A stretch of 25,849 nucleotides of DNA from an uncultured Anaerolineales bacterium (GCA_937928015.1 CALFXA010000101.1:1-25849); one strand, 5' to 3'. Positions 1 through 7,116 are shown, numbered from the stretch's first letter. Made by a program: numbers and translations. Notes: generated from the sequence alone by a model not told the origin.

Positions 1-48
1 CGACCACCGAGATCTACACTCTTTCCCTACACGACGCTCTTCCGATCT
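1..48 (+). other. Illumina P5/TruSeq adapter contamination (not genomic)
   Basis: These 48 bases match the 3' part of the Illumina P5 plus Read-1 primer adapter, starting CGACCACCGAGATCTACAC and ending in the diagnostic GACGCTCTTCCGATCT. Only the first ten bases of the 58-nt adapter are missing. The match is from memory of the published oligonucleotide and runs without a mismatch. Genomic sequence therefore begins at base 49. Any reading frame crossing this boundary, including the stop codon that appears to end the first minus-strand gene, is artificial. Confidence 0.98.
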
Positions 49-557
49 TCGGGAGTGGGAGTCCGCGTGGGGCGCGGAGTGAGGGTGCTGACTGTGGCAG
101 GCGGCTCGATAACCTGCTCGGGGATGAAGGTTCCCGTTGCTTCGGGGGTGACGTCCCCAGGCAGGGTCACCACCAGGATGGGCGTGGTGGTGAAGGAGGG
201 TCGGGTGGGTTTGGTCGTGGCGGGCGGAGGCTGCTGCAGGTCCGCGGCTAATTGGGCCACCTGCTGAACTTCTTCGAATGAATCCCCGTCAGCCAGCATC
301 CGCTGGGCCTGCGCGTTGAGCACCGCCAGCGAGTCGGAGTCGCCCAGCAGGGCCAGACGGGCGCGGGCCCGTTCCAGGTCGCCGTTGGAGGCGTACGCGG
401 CGGCGATCAGGGAACGCAGGTCATCCTTGAAGTCGGCGCGCAGGGTATCGGGGGAGGTGTCCTTGAAAGGGGCGGGCGCGACGACCCATGCATACAGGAT
501 TCCAAAACCTGTACCTGCAATCAAAAGGAACAAGGCCAGCCAGGGAAATCGTTTCAT
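49..557 (-). CDS. Membrane-anchored hypothetical protein with Thr/Pro-rich tail, 3' end truncated by adapter
   Basis: I do not recognise a named family. The protein starts at ATG 557 with a single N-terminal hydrophobic segment (about residues 4-26), then a motif DTSPDTLRADFKDD, a helical Ala/Leu/Arg-rich region (about 45-110), and a Thr/Pro-rich tail ending TPRPTRTPTPE. Such tails are common in exported proteins of Anaerolineae. It is a clear paralogue of the gene just upstream, sharing DTxPDTLRAD and the following helix ending in LALLGD/LAVLGS. The ATG overlaps that gene's TGA (ATGA, 554-557), so the two are probably translationally coupled. Only about 169 residues are genomic; the frame closes at 27-29 inside the adapter, so the true C-terminus is unknown. 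Probable location: membrane-anchored, bulk outside the cytoplasm. Confidence 0.8.
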
Positions 558-898
558 GGCGCGGACCCCTGCCAGGCTTGCATGGCCGTGGTCAGTTTTT
601 GCATCAAGGCCAGGTCCGCTTCGGAATAGCCGATCTGACGGGCATCAGCCAGCGCCTGGGATGCAATCTCCCCGGGGGCCAGACTACCCAATACGGCCAG
701 GCGACGAACGGCCAGGTCGGGGTTTTGCTCTGTTTGGTAGGCCTCGGCCACCATCAACACGTAATCGGCGCGATAGTCGGCGCGCAAGGTGTCGGGCGTC
801 GTGTCCACGTATTCGACCGGGGAGATGACCCAGCCATAGACGAGGCCGAACGCGATGCCGATAAGGAGTGCTAAAAGGGGGAGAGTCCAGCGGGACAT
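554..898 (-). CDS. Small membrane-anchored hypothetical protein, paralogue of the next gene
   Basis: This is a 114-residue protein with one N-terminal membrane segment (about residues 4-26, LPLLALLIGIAFGLVYGWV), then the motif VDTTPDTLRADYRADY and a short alpha-helical domain. No named family is recognised. It is a tandem duplicate of the adjacent downstream gene but lacks its Thr/Pro tail. The ATG at 898 is preferred to an in-frame GTG at 937, because 937 would place the coding region inside the SRP RNA. The start lies only 8 nt after the T-run that ends ffs and has no Shine-Dalgarno sequence. It is therefore expressed either by read-through from ffs or from a leaderless start. Confidence 0.78.
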   Translation of the reverse strand: MSRWTLPLLALLIGIAFGLVYGWVISPVEYVDTTPDTLRADYRADYVLMVAEAYQTEQNPDLAVRRLAVLGSLAPGEIASQALADARQIGYSEADLALMQKLTTAMQAWQGSAP

Positions 899-906
899 GG
901 GAGGTG

Positions 907-1017
907 AAAAAATATCCGAGCAGGTGATCGGCGGCACCCAGAGACACTTCCTTACCGTTGCTGCCTCTCGGCCCTGGCGGGGTTCGCAAGGCTCTGCCGC
1001 GCCGGGCCTGCCCGGAC
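907..1017 (-). ncRNA. ffs: Signal recognition particle RNA, small bacterial type (4.5S)
   Basis: The RNA is the structural core of SRP; it binds Ffh and directs nascent membrane proteins to FtsY and the translocon. On the minus strand the apical S domain reads CAGGGCCGAGAGGCAGCAAC: a GAGA (GNRA) tetraloop closed by CC/GG, with the conserved 5' CAGG and 3' AGCA of the Ffh-binding symmetric loop. CCGGGCAGG near the 5' end pairs with CCTGCTCGG near the 3' end (9 bp, one G-U), and GCGGCA pairs with TGCCGC inside. The closing stem is followed by ATATTTTTT (907-912), which serves as terminator. The length of about 111 nt fits the short bacterial form without an Alu domain. Ends are inferred from promoter spacing and the T-run. 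Confidence 0.93.
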
Positions 1018-1024
1018 GGTTGCA

Positions 1025-1053
1025 AGGATACTCGAATCGGGAGGGCGTGTCAA
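1025..1053 (-). promoter_or_regulatory. Sigma-70-type promoter of ffs
   Basis: On the minus strand a perfect -35 TTGACA (1053-1048) is separated by exactly 17 nt from a -10 TATCCT (1030-1025). This predicts a start near 1017, at the first base of the SRP RNA fold. The -35 box contains the TGA stop codon (1052-1050) of the upstream acyltransferase gene. Confidence 0.88.
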
Positions 1054-2081
1054 CTATGTGGCGGGATGTGGTCGCCCATCAGGAATTTGAAGCCTGACGG
1101 CCATCCCCTGCGCAGGGCGGCGAAGATGCCAATGCTGAGCGCTAAAACAAGGAAGGGATACAGGACATCCCAAACTGCAAGCGAATTCAACGCGGGGACC
1201 AGGGTCTGGATTCCTCTGCTGACGGCGAAGATGATCATCATGTGGGCCAGGTACACGCCGAGCGAATAGTCGCGGCCCCAGGCGCTCAGAGTGGGATTGC
1301 CCAGCCAGCGGATTCCGCTGATGCCCAGGCTTGCGATTCCCAACGCAAATGGCAGGGTGCCGATCAGCACCTCGTGCTCCATCATGGGCGTGTCGAAGCG
1401 GGTGTACAGGAACCAGGTCTCGACGATCTGTAGGGCGAGTCCGCCGGCGGCCAGACCGAGGGCCAGCCAGCGGTTCAAGGGTCCGCGGCGGAAGAGCCAC
1501 ACTCCCAGGGCCAGGGCTGGGACCGATAGCCACTGTCGGGCGATCACGAAGTCGAAGGGAAACTTGAGATCGAAAGCCTGGTTATAGGATCTGGCCAGCA
1601 GGATGTGAATCAGGATGCCCAGGGAAAGCACGGGAATCCATTTTTCCAGTTTGTAATGGAACAGGAACAACAGCGTGATGAATCCGAGCACCAGCGAACT
1701 GGGGAACCACAGATGGAAGTATTCGCCGATGTAAATGAAACTGGGGAAGAGCAGCCTGCGAAAGACTTCCTTGACGTCGTGCTCGGCGATGACCAGCGGG
1801 ATGTACAGGATGCTCCACAATACGAAGAGCCAGATCAGACGGTAGAGCGCGGGACGCACATCCGCGCGTTTGGGATCAGCCAGACGCTGGGCGAAGAAGT
1901 ATCCGCTGACGATGAAAAAGAACGGTACAGCCCAGCGCGCCTGGAGGCGGATCAGCACGTTGACGATGCCGGGCAGGTTATTGAACGAGACGTGCAGGGC
2001 AATGACTTCCAGCGTGGCAAGCAGGCGCAGGCTGTCGATGGTCAGATTGCGGGTGCGGTCCATGCCCCGATTGTATTCCAT
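1050..2081 (-). CDS. Acyltransferase 3 family membrane protein
   Basis: A polytopic integral membrane O-acyltransferase (Acyltransferase_3 family, as in OafA and exopolysaccharide acetylases) that transfers acyl groups to surface glycans. The N-terminus has the family signature IDSLRLLATLEVIALH, with the conserved His at the end of the first membrane helix, then RWAVPFFFIVSGYFF. About ten hydrophobic segments follow, ending with a short basic tail. At about 343 residues it has the usual family length. The ATG at 2081 has a purine-rich GGACGGGAA before it; the ATG at 2063 (MDRTRNLTIDSLR) also fits. A longer frame from 2162 would start upstream of the candidate promoter. The acceptor substrate cannot be told from sequence; the exopolysaccharide genes further along are a possible but distant link. 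Confidence 0.9.
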   Translation of the reverse strand: MEYNRGMDRTRNLTIDSLRLLATLEVIALHVSFNNLPGIVNVLIRLQARWAVPFFFIVSGYFFAQRLADPKRADVRPALYRLIWLFVLWSILYIPLVIAEHDVKEVFRRLLFPSFIYIGEYFHLWFPSSLVLGFITLLFLFHYKLEKWIPVLSLGILIHILLARSYNQAFDLKFPFDFVIARQWLSVPALALGVWLFRRGPLNRWLALGLAAGGLALQIVETWFLYTRFDTPMMEHEVLIGTLPFALGIASLGISGIRWLGNPTLSAWGRDYSLGVYLAHMMIIFAVSRGIQTLVPALNSLAVWDVLYPFLVLALSIGIFAALRRGWPSGFKFLMGDHIPPHS

Positions 2082-2114
2082 TTCCCGTCCATCGTTGATT
2101 TCGACTTCCCCTGT

Positions 2115-2142
2115 TTGGGTTCTGATTGTCTCGTGATATAAT
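2115..2142 (+). promoter_or_regulatory. Extended -10 promoter for the STAS/RsbW/RsbU module
   Basis: TGATATAAT at 2134-2142 is a perfect extended -10 element (TGn plus TATAAT). A weak -35 (TTGGGT, 2115-2120) lies 16 nt upstream. The predicted start near 2149 gives a leader of about 43 nt to the ATG at 2192. Confidence 0.75.
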
Positions 2143-2162
2143 TTTTGCACTGGTTTATGCAA
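2135..2162 (-). promoter_or_regulatory. Candidate divergent promoter for the acyltransferase gene
   Basis: On the minus strand TTGCAT (2162-2157) and TATATC (2140-2135) are 16 nt apart. The -10 lies almost exactly on the plus-strand -10, so the two divergent promoters would compete for the same bases. Both hexamers are imperfect. Confidence 0.35.
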
Positions 2163-2191
2163 CTGCCAATTTGAATACGGAGGATGCCTTT

Positions 2192-2527
2192 ATGGAAATC
2201 AGCAACAAGGAATTCAAGCACTGCGACATGCTCATGCTGAAAGGCCGCATCGACAGCGCCACCGCGCCCCAGTTCAGCCAGGCTCTGGATGCCATCACCG
2301 AATCGGGCCGTTTCAAGATTGTGGTCGACATGGGCCAGTTGGAATACATGTCCAGCGCCGGGTTCCGCGCCCTGCTCGCCACCCAGCGGGCCTGCAAACG
2401 CTACAATCGTGGTGAAGTTGTTCTCGCCTCCGTCCCGGCCCGCATCCAGGAAGCCCTCGAATTGGCGGGCTTCACCGAACTATTCAAGACCTTCGACGAG
2501 CCCCTGGCCGCAGTCGGAAATTTCTAG
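2192..2527 (+). CDS. STAS-domain anti-sigma factor antagonist (SpoIIAA/RsbV-like)
   Basis: A 111-residue single STAS-domain protein. In the family, the unphosphorylated form binds and neutralises an RsbW/SpoIIAB-type kinase, releasing that kinase's partner. The signature VVDMGQLEYMSSAGFRALL contains the expected phospho-acceptor, Ser55 (second Ser of SSAG), equivalent to Ser58 of SpoIIAA. The ATG at 2192 is set by GGAGG at 2179-2183, 8 nt upstream; an earlier in-frame start at 2126 lies upstream of the promoter and is rejected. It is followed by a hairpin and then by the kinase and phosphatase genes, so all three core partner-switching roles are encoded together. No sigma factor gene is visible in the window, so the final output is unknown. 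Confidence 0.93.
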   Translation: MEISNKEFKHCDMLMLKGRIDSATAPQFSQALDAITESGRFKIVVDMGQLEYMSSAGFRALLATQRACKRYNRGEVVLASVPARIQEALELAGFTELFKTFDEPLAAVGNF

Positions 2528-2565
2528 CCCGGTTGCGCGGACGCGATTCAAACATTTGAAAGGAT

Positions 2566-2598
2566 GCCGCCTCCACCACAGTATTGGAGGCGGTTTTT
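2566..2598 (+). terminator. Rho-independent terminator/attenuator between STAS and kinase genes
   Basis: CCGCCTCC (2567-2574) pairs perfectly with GGAGGCGG (2586-2593), with an 11-nt loop, followed at once by TTTTT (2594-2598). The 3' arm contains the only good Shine-Dalgarno sequence for the next gene (GGAGG, 2586-2590). The structure could therefore reduce both transcription and translation of the downstream kinase. Confidence 0.8.
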
Positions 2599-3016
2599 GA
2601 TTACAACGATGCGCAAGGTCAAATATCCCGCCCAATTCCAATATCTGGACGAGATCCGTGAATTCGTAGCCGAGGTGGCCCGCAAGGGCGGCTTCAGTGA
2701 GAAGGAGGTTTACTCGATCCAGTTGGCTGCGGACGAGGCCGCTTCGAATATCATCGAACATGCCTACGCGGGCGTGAAGAATGGGTCCCTGGAGGTTTCC
2801 TGCGGCATGCAGGGTGACGTGATCACCATTATCCTGCGTGACCAGGGCAGGCCCTTCAATCCCGACTCGGTCCAACCCCCCAACTTAAAAGCGGACCTCT
2901 CCGACCGCCAGATCGGCGGTTTGGGTATTTACCTGATGCGTAAACTCATGGACGACGTCCGCTACGAAACATCCTCCAGGGGGAACAGCTTGATTTTGAT
3001 CAAACGGAGAAACTGA
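2597..3016 (+). CDS. RsbW/SpoIIAB-type anti-sigma serine kinase (HATPase_c_2)
   Basis: A GHKL-fold serine kinase that in the family phosphorylates its STAS antagonist and binds an alternative partner. Visible motifs are the N-box LAADEAASNIIEHAY, the G1-type DQGRPFNP and the G2-type GGLGIYLMRKLMD. Length is about 139 residues, normal for RsbW-like proteins. Start choice is uncertain: TTG at 2597 sits 6 nt after GGAGG (2586-2590), whereas ATG 2609 (MRKVKYPAQF) better matches the conserved domain start but has no Shine-Dalgarno sequence. Either way the initiation region is in or next to the hairpin. The phosphatase gene starts 5 nt after its stop. Confidence 0.92.
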   Translation: MITTMRKVKYPAQFQYLDEIREFVAEVARKGGFSEKEVYSIQLAADEAASNIIEHAYAGVKNGSLEVSCGMQGDVITIILRDQGRPFNPDSVQPPNLKADLSDRQIGGLGIYLMRKLMDDVRYETSSRGNSLILIKRRN

Positions 3017-3021
3017 AGCGC

Positions 3022-6000
3022 ATGAGCGCCGCACCCCGCGCCGCCCATCCTGAAACCTGGGATTGGCGGACCCTTGCCAGCCTTGGCGAGCAACTGGTCA
3101 GCACCGGCTCGCTTTCCGCCCAGCGTGACCGCATCCTTTCGGTCATGCGGCAACTGGTTTCTGGCGAAGCGGATGTGTGGTTGCACGAGACTCTCTTCCG
3201 TCTGCCCGATTGGGACGAAGAGCGCCTCTTCCCGAGCCAGCCTCCCCACGAGGGGATGCGCCGCGCCACCCAGCGCAAACGGCCATACTCGCAGGGCGGG
3301 ACGAAGAGCAATCCTGTTGCCGCAGCCGCCGTCCCGCTGGAAGATCAGGGATTCATCCTTGGCGCGTTGCAGGTGACTCGTCTCGAGGGCCCGAAGTTCA
3401 CCCGCGAAGAGTTGGCCCTGCTCGACGGCCTGGCCCGCATCGTGTCGGTGGGACTGTATGCCGCGCACCGCGTCGAGGTCGAGCGCTTCCGCCTGGGGCA
3501 GTTGAGTCTCGTGCGCGAGGTCAGCGCGCAGATCGCTAACGTGCTCGACGTGGACGAACTCTCACGCCGCGTGACCGAACTCATCCAAAAGACCTTTCAT
3601 TTTTATTCCGTCGCCATTTTCACCCACGAGCCGGGCACACAGACCCTGTACTTCCGTTCGAGCGCCACGGCCCCGCGCAAGGGACGCAAGAAGGTCCCCT
3701 TCCCGCGGGAGGTGAAACTTGGCCTGGGCCTGATCGGCTCCGCCGCCCAAACGGGCGAACAGATTTCCATCCCTGACGTGCGTTCGGACCCGCGCTATCG
3801 TTTCATCGACAGCCTGCCTGAGACGCGCTCCGAGGTGGTTATCCCGCTCAAGATCGAGGACCGCGTGCTGGGCGTGCTCGATGTGCAGAGCGACCGTCTA
3901 AACGCCTTCCACCCCAACGACCTGCTCATCCTCAACGCGCTGGCCGACGCCATCGTCCGCGCCGTGGAGGGCGCCCGCCTGTACAGCGGCCTGCGTCGCC
4001 GCGCCGACCAGTTGACCCTGGTGGCCGAGGTCAGCAAAGGCTTGACTTCCACACTGGATCTGCGCGAATTGATGCACGATGCCGCCTCCCTCATCCATGA
4101 CCGCTTTGGGTATCCGCACGTGCAGGTCTTCACCGTACACCCCAATCGCCGCCTGATCGAATATGTGGCGGGCAGCGGCAAACGCTCCAAGTCGTTGGAG
4201 GGATACACCATTGCCCTCGACGAATCCAACGGCATCATCCCGTGGGTGGCGCGCAACGGCGAGACCGCCCTGCTCAACGACGTGACCGCCGACCCCCGTT
4301 ACACCCCGTCTCCCCTGCCGCCCAAGAACACCCGCTCCGAGCTGACGGTGCCCCTGCGTTACGATAATCGCGTGGTCGGCATCCTCGATATTCAGTCCGA
4401 CCAGGTGGATGCCTTCAACGAAGATGACCGCCTGATCTTCGAGACGGTGGGTGACTCAATTGCCTCGGCCATCCGCAACGCGGACCTGTATCGTTCCGAG
4501 CGTTGGCGCCGTCAGGTGGCTGACAGTCTGCGCGAAGTGGCAGGCCTTGTCTCCGCCAACGTGGGCGTGGATCAGGTGCTTGAGACCATCCTTGTTGAGC
4601 TCGAACGCAACCTGCCTGTGGATGTGGCCGCTATCTGGCTGACGGGCGACAACGGCCTGTTCCTGGCGGCGGTCCACGGCGGTGATGCGGATGCCATCGA
4701 GAAGGCCCGCCTCGAGTCGGCGGATGCTTCCGTCGGGCTGGTCAGCGCCCTGTTCGCCGACGAACCCGTCATCCGCAAGCCGGGTGAGCCCATGCTGCCC
4801 TCGGGTCTCGGAATGGGCTTCGACGACAATTATTCCTCGCTCGTTGCGCCCTTGCGCGTGGGCGATCAGCCGCTGGGACTCCTCACCCTGGCGCATCCCA
4901 CCTCGGGCCGCTACGGTCATGAGGCTCAGGCTATGACCACCACCTTCGCCAGTTACGCCGCGGTGGCCATCGAGAACGCCCGCCTGTACGACTCCGCGCA
5001 GGAGCAGGCGTACGCCTCGGCGGCTTTGTTGCAGGTGGCGCAGGCCGTCGTCAGCTTGAGTGACCTGGACGAGATCCTCGGCACCATCATCCGCATCATG
5101 CCGATCCTGGTCGGCATCCAGCGCGTGGCCCTCTACCTGTGGGACCCCGAGGATGAGACCTTCCTGCCCGACCAGGAGTACGGCCTGAACGAGAATGACC
5201 GCGAAGCCCTATGGGAACGTCCCTTTGCATTGGGGGATTTCCCTCTGCTGGATGCAGCCTGTGAGCAGAACCATCTGTTGACGCATGCACTCAAGCCCAA
5301 GGCCAAGCCATACCAATGGTTGAAGATCAAACCCAAGGCCGAAGAGGACGAAACCGAATTGCGTTCGGATGGCCGCCTGCTGATGGCTGTCCCGCTTTCG
5401 ATCAAGAACGATCTGTATGGGGTCATGTTGGTGGAGGAGGCCGAAGGCGGACGCCGCTTCCGCACCCGCCGCGTGGAGATCATCAACGGTATTGCCCAGC
5501 AGGCCGCGCTGGCCATCCAGAACGATTTGCTGCAAGCCGAGATGGTGGTGCGCGAACGTCTCGAAACCGAGGTGCAACTGGCCCGCCAGATCCAGCAGAC
5601 CTTCCTGCCCACCACCCTGCCGTCTTTCCCGGGCTGGCAGATTTCCGCGCGCTGGCGCACCGCGCGACAGGTGGGCGGTGACTTCTATGACGTGATCGAA
5701 TTGCCGAACGGACGCCTGGGACTGTTCATCGCGGATGTGGCCGACAAGGGCGTGCCTGCCGCGCTCTTCATGGCCCTCACGCGGACCCTGGTGCGGGCCG
5801 CCGTCATTGAGACCGAATCCCCCGCCGAGGCGTTGACCCGCGTCAACACCCTGCTGCTGCCCGACACTCAACAGGGTATGTTCGTCACTGCTGTCTACGC
5901 CGTGCTGGACGTGGCTTCGGGCAACCTGACCTACGCCAATGCGGGGCATAACCCGCCGTTGTGGGTGAATGGTCCCGAGGTCCATCGACTCACACGCACA

Positions 6001-6285
6001 GGCATTGCCCTCGGCGCGGCGGAAGGGATGACCATGTCCGAGCGGGTCATCCAACTCCAGGCGGGTGACAGTTTCCTGCTCTATACCGACGGCTTGACCG
6101 AGGCCTTCTCCCCCGACGGCGACCTCTTTGGCGAGGAGCGTCTGGCGGAGGCCGCCTTGCAAGGCAACCAGGCCGCCACCTGCGACGAATTGATCGCCGC
6201 CGTCGACAAGGCCCTGAACGACTTCATCCAGTCCACGCCGTTGGGTGACGACCTGACCATGCTGGTGGTGAAACGGGTTGGATAA
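3022..6285 (+). CDS. Multi-GAF sensor PP2C-type phosphatase (RsbU/SpoIIE-like)
   Basis: A 1087-residue phosphatase expected to dephosphorylate the STAS protein encoded two genes upstream in response to signals. The N-terminal 840 residues form five consecutive GAF-like modules (about 18-155, 165-325, 330-490, 497-655, 665-845). Modules 2 and 3 are best preserved, with DVRSDPRY/DVTADPRY and VLGVLDVQSD/VVGILDIQSD. A short coiled coil (ETEVQLARQIQQTFLP) leads into the PP2C/SpoIIE domain, which has GGDFYD at 885-890, ADVADKG at 904-910, YANAGHNPP from 971, LLYTDGLTEA and GDDLTMLVV near the C-terminus; the acidic metal ligands appear intact. No membrane segment is seen, so it is probably cytoplasmic. 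It is far longer than RsbU, implying several small-molecule or redox inputs; ligands cannot be predicted. Confidence 0.95.
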   Translation: MSAAPRAAHPETWDWRTLASLGEQLVSTGSLSAQRDRILSVMRQLVSGEADVWLHETLFRLPDWDEERLFPSQPPHEGMRRATQRKRPYSQGGTKSNPVAAAAVPLEDQGFILGALQVTRLEGPKFTREELALLDGLARIVSVGLYAAHRVEVERFRLGQLSLVREVSAQIANVLDVDELSRRVTELIQKTFHFYSVAIFTHEPGTQTLYFRSSATAPRKGRKKVPFPREVKLGLGLIGSAAQTGEQISIPDVRSDPRYRFIDSLPETRSEVVIPLKIEDRVLGVLDVQSDRLNAFHPNDLLILNALADAIVRAVEGARLYSGLRRRADQLTLVAEVSKGLTSTLDLRELMHDAASLIHDRFGYPHVQVFTVHPNRRLIEYVAGSGKRSKSLEGYTIALDESNGIIPWVARNGETALLNDVTADPRYTPSPLPPKNTRSELTVPLRYDNRVVGILDIQSDQVDAFNEDDRLIFETVGDSIASAIRNADLYRSERWRRQVADSLREVAGLVSANVGVDQVLETILVELERNLPVDVAAIWLTGDNGLFLAAVHGGDADAIEKARLESADASVGLVSALFADEPVIRKPGEPMLPSGLGMGFDDNYSSLVAPLRVGDQPLGLLTLAHPTSGRYGHEAQAMTTTFASYAAVAIENARLYDSAQEQAYASAALLQVAQAVVSLSDLDEILGTIIRIMPILVGIQRVALYLWDPEDETFLPDQEYGLNENDREALWERPFALGDFPLLDAACEQNHLLTHALKPKAKPYQWLKIKPKAEEDETELRSDGRLLMAVPLSIKNDLYGVMLVEEAEGGRRFRTRRVEIINGIAQQAALAIQNDLLQAEMVVRERLETEVQLARQIQQTFLPTTLPSFPGWQISARWRTARQVGGDFYDVIELPNGRLGLFIADVADKGVPAALFMALTRTLVRAAVIETESPAEALTRVNTLLLPDTQQGMFVTAVYAVLDVASGNLTYANAGHNPPLWVNGPEVHRLTRTGIALGAAEGMTMSERVIQLQAGDSFLLYTDGLTEAFSPDGDLFGEERLAEAALQGNQAATCDELIAAVDKALNDFIQSTPLGDDLTMLVVKRVG

Positions 6286-6363
6286 GTGCCTAGCGGGGGA
6301 AATCGTGTAGTTCCGCATTATCTGTGCAATCTATGTACAATTTTTTCGAATCTTCATATTTGC

Positions 6364-6396
6364 GCTTCGACTTCGCTACGCTCCGCTCAGCGCGAA
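6364..6396 (-). repeat. Dispersed intergenic repeat, copy 1
   Basis: Read on the minus strand this begins TTCGCGCTGAGCGGAG and ends GTCGAAGC. The same first 16 and last 8 bases occur on the plus strand at 15662-15677 and 15698-15705, with a longer and divergent middle. Both copies lie between genes. Confidence 0.6.
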
Positions 6397-6491
6397 TCAA
6401 AGATCAAATTTACAGATATTTTACAAGCCTGCCATATCGTCATAACGGGGAAACCCTACAATCGCATCGTAACCTGAAAAGGAGGCTTACG

Positions 6492-7043
6492 ATGAAAACA
6501 AACTGGTTCAAGAACATCCTGTTGGCTGCCACGGCCCTGGCGTTGGTCGCCGCCGTGTTCCCGTGGACGAGCGTCTTTGCCGCCCCCGCCGCTGACCCGA
6601 CTACTCCGCCCGCGGATGGCGAGAAGTCCAATACCCGCATCGAGTCGTTGTGGACGCGGGAACAGAACGCCGTCGAGCGCATGGGCAAGGTCATCGAGCG
6701 TTCGGGCACGATGCTGGAAAAGGTCCAGGCCTGGATCGACAAGGCCAGCGAGAACGGCAAGGACGTCACCGCCCTGCAAGCCGCGCTGGATGCCTACAAA
6801 CAGGTGGTTCAGGAGGCGGGCCCCACGTACGAACAGGCCCAGTCCATCGTGAACGAGCATGCGGGTTTCGATGCTGACGGCAAAGTCACCGACCGCGAAC
6901 AGGCCATCCAGACCCTCAAGGAGCTGGGCACACAACTCAAGGATCTGCGTGAACAGGTCGGGACCCCGGGCAAGGCCCTTCGTGAAGCCATCAAGGCCTT
7001 CCGCGAGGCGAACAAGCCTGCCGACAGCCTTAACGGCGCATAA
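6492..7043 (+). CDS. Secreted alpha-helical hypothetical protein
   Basis: A 183-residue protein of no named family that I recognise. It has a clear Sec signal peptide (MKTNWFKN followed by a long hydrophobic core, predicted cut after VFAAPA at about 31-33). The rest is a charged, mostly helical region rich in Glu, Lys, Ala and Gln, compatible with coiled coils, without Cys. ATG 6492 is fixed by GGAGG at 6481-6485, 6 nt upstream; a longer in-frame start at 6324 would put the signal peptide internally and is rejected. A possible -10 (TACAAT, 6457-6462) precedes it. It probably acts outside the membrane; nothing indicates an enzymatic role. Confidence 0.85.
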   Translation: MKTNWFKNILLAATALALVAAVFPWTSVFAAPAADPTTPPADGEKSNTRIESLWTREQNAVERMGKVIERSGTMLEKVQAWIDKASENGKDVTALQAALDAYKQVVQEAGPTYEQAQSIVNEHAGFDADGKVTDREQAIQTLKELGTQLKDLREQVGTPGKALREAIKAFREANKPADSLNGA

Positions 7044-7065
7044 GCGAATGCCCCAAAATTTTCAT

Positions 7066-7103
7066 GTTTCCCCAACTTCCAAGGCTCTGGAGGTTGGGGA
7101 AAC
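7066..7103. terminator. Strong hairpin, probable terminator after the secreted-protein gene
   Basis: A 16-bp stem with one wobble position (7066-7081 with 7088-7103, arms GTTTCCCCAACTTCCA and TGGAGGTTGGGGAAAC) encloses a 6-nt loop. It begins 23 nt after the stop codon at 7043. No U-tract follows on the plus strand; AATTTT lies on its left side. It may act as a less typical terminator or an RNA-stabilising structure. Confidence 0.6.
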
Positions 7104-7110
7104 ACCAGTG

Positions 7111-7116
7111 TAGAAT
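7111..7116 (+). promoter_or_regulatory. Candidate -10 box (TAGAAT) for the lipoprotein gene
   Basis: GTGTAGAATTC directly follows the hairpin and lies 34 nt before the ATG at 7151. The same hexamer recurs before several other genes in the window. No convincing -35 is seen. Confidence 0.4.

Noticed and set aside
899..937. N-terminal extension of the small membrane protein to GTG 937
   Set aside because: It would encode protein from within the SRP RNA 3' stem and its T-run; the membrane helix begins naturally at ATG 898.
1025..1050. tRNA T-arm-like sequence GATTCGAGT on the minus strand
   Set aside because: No anticodon arm or acceptor stem can be folded around it; it lies in the spacer and -10 of the ffs promoter.
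2126..2191. Upstream start for the STAS protein
   Set aside because: The start would lie before the -10 box at 2137-2142; ATG 2192 has a good GGAGG and matches the domain boundary.
5209..6318. Minus-strand open frame of 369 codons opposite the phosphatase domain
   Set aside because: It is a shadow of the PP2C/SpoIIE coding region, whose catalytic motifs are intact on the plus strand.
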